DNA of 9,618 nt from Bacillota bacterium (lineage in GTDB: Bacteria; Bacillota; Sulfobacillia; JAJZYS01; JAJYTV01), in NCBI GenBank assembly GCA_021810725.1, contig JAJZIE010000078.1:1-9618 (forward strand), read 5' to 3'. A program made the translations under genes and the position numbers. Position 1 is the first letter of the stretch. Every line of letters begins with the position of its first letter. The notes under the pieces are model-generated. The model had not been told where the DNA came from. It did no database searches and saw nothing but the letters and a program-made list of their open reading frames with translations. Shown here piece after piece: positions 6,539 through 9,618 of this stretch.

Positions 6539-6576
6539 GCGCCAAGCCCCCGGTCAACGCGCCGGGGGCTTGGCGC
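6539..6576. terminator. Perfect 15-bp hairpin between convergent genes, probably bidirectional terminator
   Basis: GCGCCAAGCCCCCGG (6539-6553) pairs exactly with CCGGGGGCTTGGCGC (6562-6576) around an 8-base loop, TCAACGCG. It lies 21 bp past the kinase stop and 3 bp past the HAD stop on the opposite strand, so it can serve both transcripts. No T-run is present on either side, so termination may depend on the very stable stem. Confidence 0.65.
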
Positions 6577-6579
6577 AGG

Positions 6580-7272
6580 TCACAAGTGATCGAGCAGCTC
6601 GCGCAGCGCCCGCACCCGCTGCTCCGCCACGTCGGGGTAGACGTCGTAGGGGTCGTAGAGATAGGGCATGAGGCCGGCGCCGCGGGCCCCCGCGACGTCG
6701 ACGTCGAGGAGGTCGCCGACGTAGACCGCCTCGTGCGAGGCGAGTCCGAGCTGCGCGAGCGCCAGGCGGAAGATGGTCGGGTCCGGCTTTTCCACCCCGA
6801 CCTGCGAGGAGTCGATCACGAGGTCGAGGTAGTGGGCAAAGCCGGCGAGTCCAAGGTGGGCCTCGGCGTTGCCGTCGGCGTTCGAGATGACGCCGAGGTG
6901 GAGGTTGCGGGCCTTGAGCGCCGCCAGGGTCGCGAGGGCCCCAGGCGCCGGGCAACGCCAGAGACCCTGTGGGTGCTCGCGGTCCTCGAGGTGGGCCCTG
7001 CGGGCGAATTCCGCCGCGGCCATGGGCGAGAGGCCGAGTTCCGCGGCGATGGACGAGAAGGACTCCTCGAACACCTCGTGTGCCTCCTGCCTTAGGGGCG
7101 TTCGCCCGTAGCGCAGGCTGCGCTGGCGCATCAGACGCGCTCCCGCGCGGCCGATCGCCTCGGGCGTGGCGCCGTCGGCCCCGAGGCGCCTGGCCAGTTT
7201 TGCGAGCCAAGGGTAGTCGAGCTCCAAAAGTGTGTTGCCGCCGTCGAAGAGGACGGCTTTGAGAGCGGGCAC
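6580..7272 (-). CDS. HAD-superfamily hydrolase-like protein (subfamily IA) with a DGG motif I
   Basis: The 230-residue protein has the four HAD motifs. Motif I is VLFDGGNTL with nucleophile Asp10, motif II is GVISN with Ser130, motif III is Lys162 in GVEKPDP, and motif IV is GDLLDVD with Asp187 and Asp192. An alpha-helical cap (about 20-105) lies between motifs I and II, as in type IA members. The residue two places after the nucleophile is Gly rather than the Asp that acts as general acid/base in standard HAD phosphatases. The same substitution occurs in other HAD branches such as REG-2-like proteins, so the substrate is open: phosphatase, dehalogenase-type or non-enzymatic roles are all possible. 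The GTG at 7272 is preferred because GGGGGAGG sits exactly 7 bases upstream; a GTG at 7317 would add 15 non-conserved residues. It follows the permease gene on the same strand but is separated from it by terminator-like hairpins. Confidence 0.85.
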   Translation of the reverse strand: MPALKAVLFDGGNTLLELDYPWLAKLARRLGADGATPEAIGRAGARLMRQRSLRYGRTPLRQEAHEVFEESFSSIAAELGLSPMAAAEFARRAHLEDREHPQGLWRCPAPGALATLAALKARNLHLGVISNADGNAEAHLGLAGFAHYLDLVIDSSQVGVEKPDPTIFRLALAQLGLASHEAVYVGDLLDVDVAGARGAGLMPYLYDPYDVYPDVAEQRVRALRELLDHL

Positions 7273-7279
7273 TTCGACG

Positions 7280-7287
7280 CCTCCCCC
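7280..7287 (-). promoter_or_regulatory. Ribosome binding site that fixes the HAD start
   Basis: On the minus strand GGGGGAGG is followed by a 7-base spacer, CGTCGAA, and then GTG at 7272. This is the best Shine-Dalgarno near the N-terminus and chooses 7272 over the upstream GTG at 7317. Confidence 0.7.
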
Positions 7288-7396
7288 AGGCACCCGTGTC
7301 CACTTGCAGCGTAGCACAGGTCGGGCGGGCGAGCGCCTACTTTGCCAGTGGCTGGCGACACCGCGAGGAGGTCAGGAGGGGGCAGCGGACGCTACC

Positions 7397-7431
7397 AAAA
7401 GCCTCTCGGCCGGTGCGAGCGGCAGAGGCTT
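7397..7431 (-). terminator. Intrinsic terminator after the permease gene
   Basis: AAGCCTCT (7399-7406) pairs with AGAGGCTT (7424-7431), and an inner GCCG/CGGC stem (7409-7412 with 7420-7423) closes a 7-base loop, with a 2-base bulge on one side. Read on the minus strand, the stem ends in TTTT before GG, a short U-run. It lies about 105 bp past the permease stop and about 125 bp before the HAD start, which supports separate transcripts. Confidence 0.55.
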
Positions 7432-7491
7432 CACGGCGGGGAGCCACCCGATCTCCCGTGGTCCTGGTGGAGGGGAGGGGACAAGGGAGCG

Positions 7492-7522
7492 GGAGGCCGG
7501 AGCCGATCGGGCTTCGGCCTCC
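7492..7522 (-). terminator. GC-rich hairpin directly after the permease stop
   Basis: GGAGGCCGGAGCC (7492-7504) pairs with GGCTTCGGCCTCC (7510-7522) over 13 bp with one G-T wobble, around a short loop. It begins 13 bp past the permease stop codon. No T-run follows on the minus strand, so it may be a 3'-end stabiliser working with the hairpin at 7397-7431 rather than a terminator alone. Confidence 0.45.
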
Positions 7523-7535
7523 TGCGTGGGGAAGG

Positions 7536-9164
7536 TCAGTCCTTGATGTCGAGGGCGGGATCGTCGATGAACTTGCCCTGGTCGATGCGGACGGCTTCGG
7601 GCGTCTTCCAGCCTCTCCTGCTCGCCCAGTAGTAGAAGAAGATGGAGTAGATGATGATCACCACGAGGTCCCACGGATAGGGGATGATCTGGTGCGGCGC
7701 GCCGAAGTTCTTGGCTCCGATGTAGCTCATGATCAGCTCGACGACCAGCCAGGCGATGAGCCAGTAACCGGCCTTCAGGTGCTTACCCGCGAACTTCTCG
7801 CGGTCGCTCGTGAAGCTGGAGACGCCATAGGCGTAGAACACGACGCCGAGCAGAATGCCGAGCAGGACGATCCAGTCGTCGGTCCAGCCGGTCCAGTAGA
7901 TGATCAGGCTGCAGAGGATGAAGGAGATCGGCGCGATCCAGTTCATGCCCTTCAGATAGAACGGGCGCTTGAGGTTCGGGGCCGTCTTGCGCAGCACGGC
8001 GGCCGCGATCGGGCCTGAGGTGAAGGTGACGACGTAGGCGTTCGAGACGACGCCCACGAGGAGCGCCCAGGACGGGAACGGCAGCAGGAAGATCAGTCCC
8101 AGGACGATGGTGCCGACCAAGGCGTAGGCGGGGATGCCGGTCTTGGGGTTGATCGACGCGAAGGCGCGCGGGAAGTAGCCGTTGCGTGACAGGGCGAGGA
8201 ACACGCGGGCGGTGGAGCCGGTGTAGACGTTGCCGGTACCGGCCGGGGACCAGAGGGCGTCCGCGAACAGGATGACCGCCCACCAGCCGAAGCCGACGGT
8301 CAGGACGAGGTTGGCGAACGGGGAACTGAAATTGATGGCCGCCCACCCGTGCGCCAGGAGCGAAGCCGGCATGGCGACGATCCACGAGGTCTGCAGGAGG
8401 ACGTAGAGCACGACGCAGAGCAGGATCGACCAGATCACGGCCCGCGGTACGTCGCGCTGCGGGTTCTTGGCCTCCCCGGCGAAGTCGACGGCCTGCCTGA
8501 AGCCGAAGAAAGCGAAGATGATGCCGCCGAGAGGCACGGCCTGCAGGATGGCGGACGTTCCGAACGGCGCGAAGCCGCCGGCCTTGACCGCGGTGAAGTT
8601 GGCGCCGTGGAAGTTCGTCACAAGGAGCAGAATGACGGTGAAGAAGGGAATCACGATCTTGATCATCGTCCAGACCGTGTTGGTTTTCGCGAAGACGTTG
8701 ACGCTGAAGTAGTTCAGGAAGAAGAAGAGAATCATCAGCACGAACGCCGCCAGGAGCCCGAGGGCGCTCAACTGGGCGTGCACGTAGAGACCGGGGATGT
8801 AGACGTTCGCGTACTGCACCACCGCCTCCGCCTCGAGCGGAGGCAGGGACGCGAAGCCGAGCACCGCGGCCCAGCCCAGGACGAAGCTGACGAACGTGCC
8901 GTGCGAATATTGCGGGTAGCGCACCAGGGCGCCGGATTCCGGGATGGCCCCACCGAGCTCGGCGAACACGAGGCCGATCAGGATGACGGCGATGCCGCCG
9001 ATGATCCAGGACAAGACGGCCGACGGTCCGGCGATGGCCGCGGACCGCATCGAGCCGTAGAGCCAGCCCGAGCCGATGATGCCGCCGATGGACGCCATGG
9101 TCAGGTCCAGAGCCGTCAGGCGCCTCTTCAGATGTCCCTCCCTGATAGGAGTGACACGTGCCAT
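7536..9164 (-). CDS. APC-superfamily amino-acid permease, YveA/AspP-like (probable acidic amino-acid symporter)
   Basis: The 542-residue integral membrane protein has about 12-14 hydrophobic segments. Family landmarks are visible: the unwound first helix GGIIGSGWL (27-35), AELGGAIPESGALVRYP (68-84), the amphipathic GEAKNPQRDVPRA (230-242) typical of APC carriers, WSPAGTGNVYTGSTARV (305-321) and KRPFYLKGMNWIAPISF (399-415). These stretches follow the pattern I recall for Bacillus YveA/AspP, an L-aspartate:proton symporter, so proton-coupled uptake of aspartate or a similar amino acid is the best guess. Substrate specificity is inference. The start is set by AAGGAGGT 8 bases before ATG 9164; the longer reading to 9233 is not supported. 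The hydrophilic C-terminus (about 515-542) should be cytosolic. The gene has its own leader and appears to be transcribed alone, between the terminator at 9439-9482 and the hairpins after its stop. Confidence 0.88.
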   Translation of the reverse strand: MARVTPIREGHLKRRLTALDLTMASIGGIIGSGWLYGSMRSAAIAGPSAVLSWIIGGIAVILIGLVFAELGGAIPESGALVRYPQYSHGTFVSFVLGWAAVLGFASLPPLEAEAVVQYANVYIPGLYVHAQLSALGLLAAFVLMILFFFLNYFSVNVFAKTNTVWTMIKIVIPFFTVILLLVTNFHGANFTAVKAGGFAPFGTSAILQAVPLGGIIFAFFGFRQAVDFAGEAKNPQRDVPRAVIWSILLCVVLYVLLQTSWIVAMPASLLAHGWAAINFSSPFANLVLTVGFGWWAVILFADALWSPAGTGNVYTGSTARVFLALSRNGYFPRAFASINPKTGIPAYALVGTIVLGLIFLLPFPSWALLVGVVSNAYVVTFTSGPIAAAVLRKTAPNLKRPFYLKGMNWIAPISFILCSLIIYWTGWTDDWIVLLGILLGVVFYAYGVSSFTSDREKFAGKHLKAGYWLIAWLVVELIMSYIGAKNFGAPHQIIPYPWDLVVIIIYSIFFYYWASRRGWKTPEAVRIDQGKFIDDPALDIKD

Positions 9165-9172
9165 GCAAACTG

Positions 9173-9180
9173 ACCTCCTT
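9173..9180 (-). promoter_or_regulatory. Strong ribosome binding site of the permease
   Basis: AAGGAGGT on the minus strand lies 8 bases before the ATG at 9164. It decides this start over the upstream in-frame ATGs at 9200 and 9233, which have no comparable site. Confidence 0.8.
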
Positions 9181-9239
9181 TCGTCGGAGCCAGTCCCCAT
9201 ACGCGGCCATGCTGTTGGCGCATCACCTCTCAAATGACC

Positions 9240-9245
9240 TATATA
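9240..9245 (-). promoter_or_regulatory. Candidate -10 box of the permease promoter
   Basis: TATATA stands out in a GC-rich leader and matches the -10 consensus at five of six positions. It would give a leader of about 70 bases. The 16-18-base upstream position offers nothing like TTGACA, so the promoter would need an activator or another sigma factor. Confidence 0.35.
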
Positions 9246-9279
9246 CGGGGCCAGGCTCCCTCTTTACCGGCTGCGCGCA

Positions 9280-9308
9280 TTTGGACCCATATGAGGTTTT
9301 GGGGACCC
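9280..9308. repeat. Direct repeat of TTTGG(GG)ACCC with 20-bp period upstream of the permease
   Basis: TTTGGACCC (9280-9288) and TTTTGGGGACCC (9297-9308) share the core GGACCC, at 9283 and 9303, exactly 20 bp apart. The pair lies 35-63 bp upstream of the candidate -10 on the minus strand. Two helical turns of spacing fits a dimeric activator bound on one face of the DNA. Only the repeat is seen; the binding role is inferred. Confidence 0.4.
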
Positions 9309-9438
9309 TCCGGCGATCGTCGCGGGTCGTAGGCATGGGTGCGTTGGGCGCGTGAGACCGAGGGCTGTTCGGCAGATCTCGGGGTCGGAAGCTTGCGGTG
9401 CGCCGACCGAACCTGTCCCCGCTGTGCGATGTGGGCAT

Positions 9439-9482
9439 TAAAAAGCAGCGGCTCCCGAACGCCAGGCGCCCGCGAGCCGCTG
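9439..9482 (-). terminator. Intrinsic terminator of the right-edge gene
   Basis: On the minus strand CAGCGGCTC (9482-9474) pairs with GAGCCGCTG (9454-9446) over 9 bp, further pairing is possible inside the 19-base loop, and the stem is followed by C and TTTTT (9444-9440). It begins 12 bases past the stop codon of the partial gene at 9494. This is the clearest intrinsic terminator in the window. Confidence 0.85.
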
Positions 9483-9493
9483 GGAACCGGAAC

Positions 9494-9618
9494 TCAGGCC
9501 AGCGTCGCCTCGACGTCGACGCCGAGCTCTCCGAGCCAGCTTCTCTTGAATTCCATTCTTATGGTCTTGAGGGGGTCGACGACCTGGCAGATCCTGAGGT
9601 CGCCCTTGGCGCTCAGAA
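9494..9618 (-). CDS. C-terminal fragment of an unrecognised protein, cut by window edge
   Basis: An open frame enters from the right edge and ends at TGA (9496-9494), giving the last 40 residues. Part of it reads DLRICQVVDPLKTIRMEF, and the protein ends GVDVEATLA. The codons have the GC-rich third positions of the neighbouring genes, and a textbook terminator follows the stop, so this is very probably a real gene end. I do not recognise the family from this short piece. It is on the same strand as the permease and upstream of it, but the terminator between them argues against a shared transcript. No signal or membrane segment is visible in the part present. Confidence 0.65.
   Translation of the reverse strand, partial: LSAKGDLRICQVVDPLKTIRMEFKRSWLGELGVDVEATLA

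Larger units (their letters stand above)
9165..9493. other. 329-bp intergenic region upstream of the permease
   Basis: This stretch holds the permease leader, the candidate -10 at 9240-9245, the 20-bp-spaced repeat at 9280-9308 and the terminator at 9439-9482. Between about 9310 and 9438 I see no gene, only a weak imperfect GACCGAG/CTCGGGGTC inverted pair near 9356-9387. Short reading frames across the region have no recognisable protein features. I recognise no riboswitch class here. Confidence 0.5.

Noticed and set aside
7783..9210. 475-codon minus-strand frame and the plus-strand frame 8349-9173 over the permease
   Set aside because: Both are shadows of the permease; they replace its hydrophobic helices with Arg- or Asp/Glu-rich sequence and have no supporting ribosome binding site.
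9223..9438. 71-codon minus-strand frame in the permease upstream region
   Set aside because: It contains the candidate promoter and direct repeats, ends close to the permease start and encodes Arg/Pro/Ser-rich sequence without motifs.

Overview
The window is GC-rich (roughly two thirds or more G+C) and carries six complete protein genes plus two genes cut by the window edges. Strong AGGAGG-type ribosome binding sites, a LipL/LipM-type octanoyltransferase, a lipobox lipoprotein and an aspartate permease resembling Bacillus YveA together suggest a high-GC member of the Bacillota (Firmicutes) or a relative. This is an inference from gene content, not a firm assignment.

Layout, left to right. 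Positions 1-106 hold the N-terminus of an IS607-family serine recombinase on the minus strand, so a mobile element enters from the left. Next come two minus-strand genes, probably one operon: a PLP-dependent trans-sulfuration enzyme (2227 down to 1052), then a lipoyl-assembly acyltransferase (about 1015 down to 353) followed by a perfect hairpin. Divergently, on the plus strand, lies a secreted lipoprotein built almost wholly of Asp-box (SxDGGxTW) beta-propeller repeats (2467-4452), then a soluble PAS-PAS hybrid histidine kinase with a C-terminal receiver (4601-6517). A perfect 15-bp hairpin sits between the kinase and a convergent HAD-like hydrolase (7272 down to 6580). Upstream of the HAD gene, also on the minus strand, is an APC-superfamily permease (9164 down to 7536) with its own leader and two hairpins after its stop. 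At the right edge the last 40 codons of an unrecognised minus-strand gene end at a textbook intrinsic terminator.

How the genes relate. The sulfur amino-acid enzyme, lipoyl transfer enzyme and amino-acid permease all fit central nitrogen/sulfur and cofactor metabolism. The lipoprotein would act outside the membrane and the kinase in the cytosol, so their adjacency does not show a joint function. I see no CRISPR array, tRNA, rRNA, recognisable riboswitch or multi-gene defence system. Most of the window looks like ordinary chromosomal housekeeping and accessory genes. The points most worth a second look are the missing standard start codon of the acyltransferase, the tandem-propeller lipoprotein with three Cys pairs, and the repeat structure upstream of the permease.
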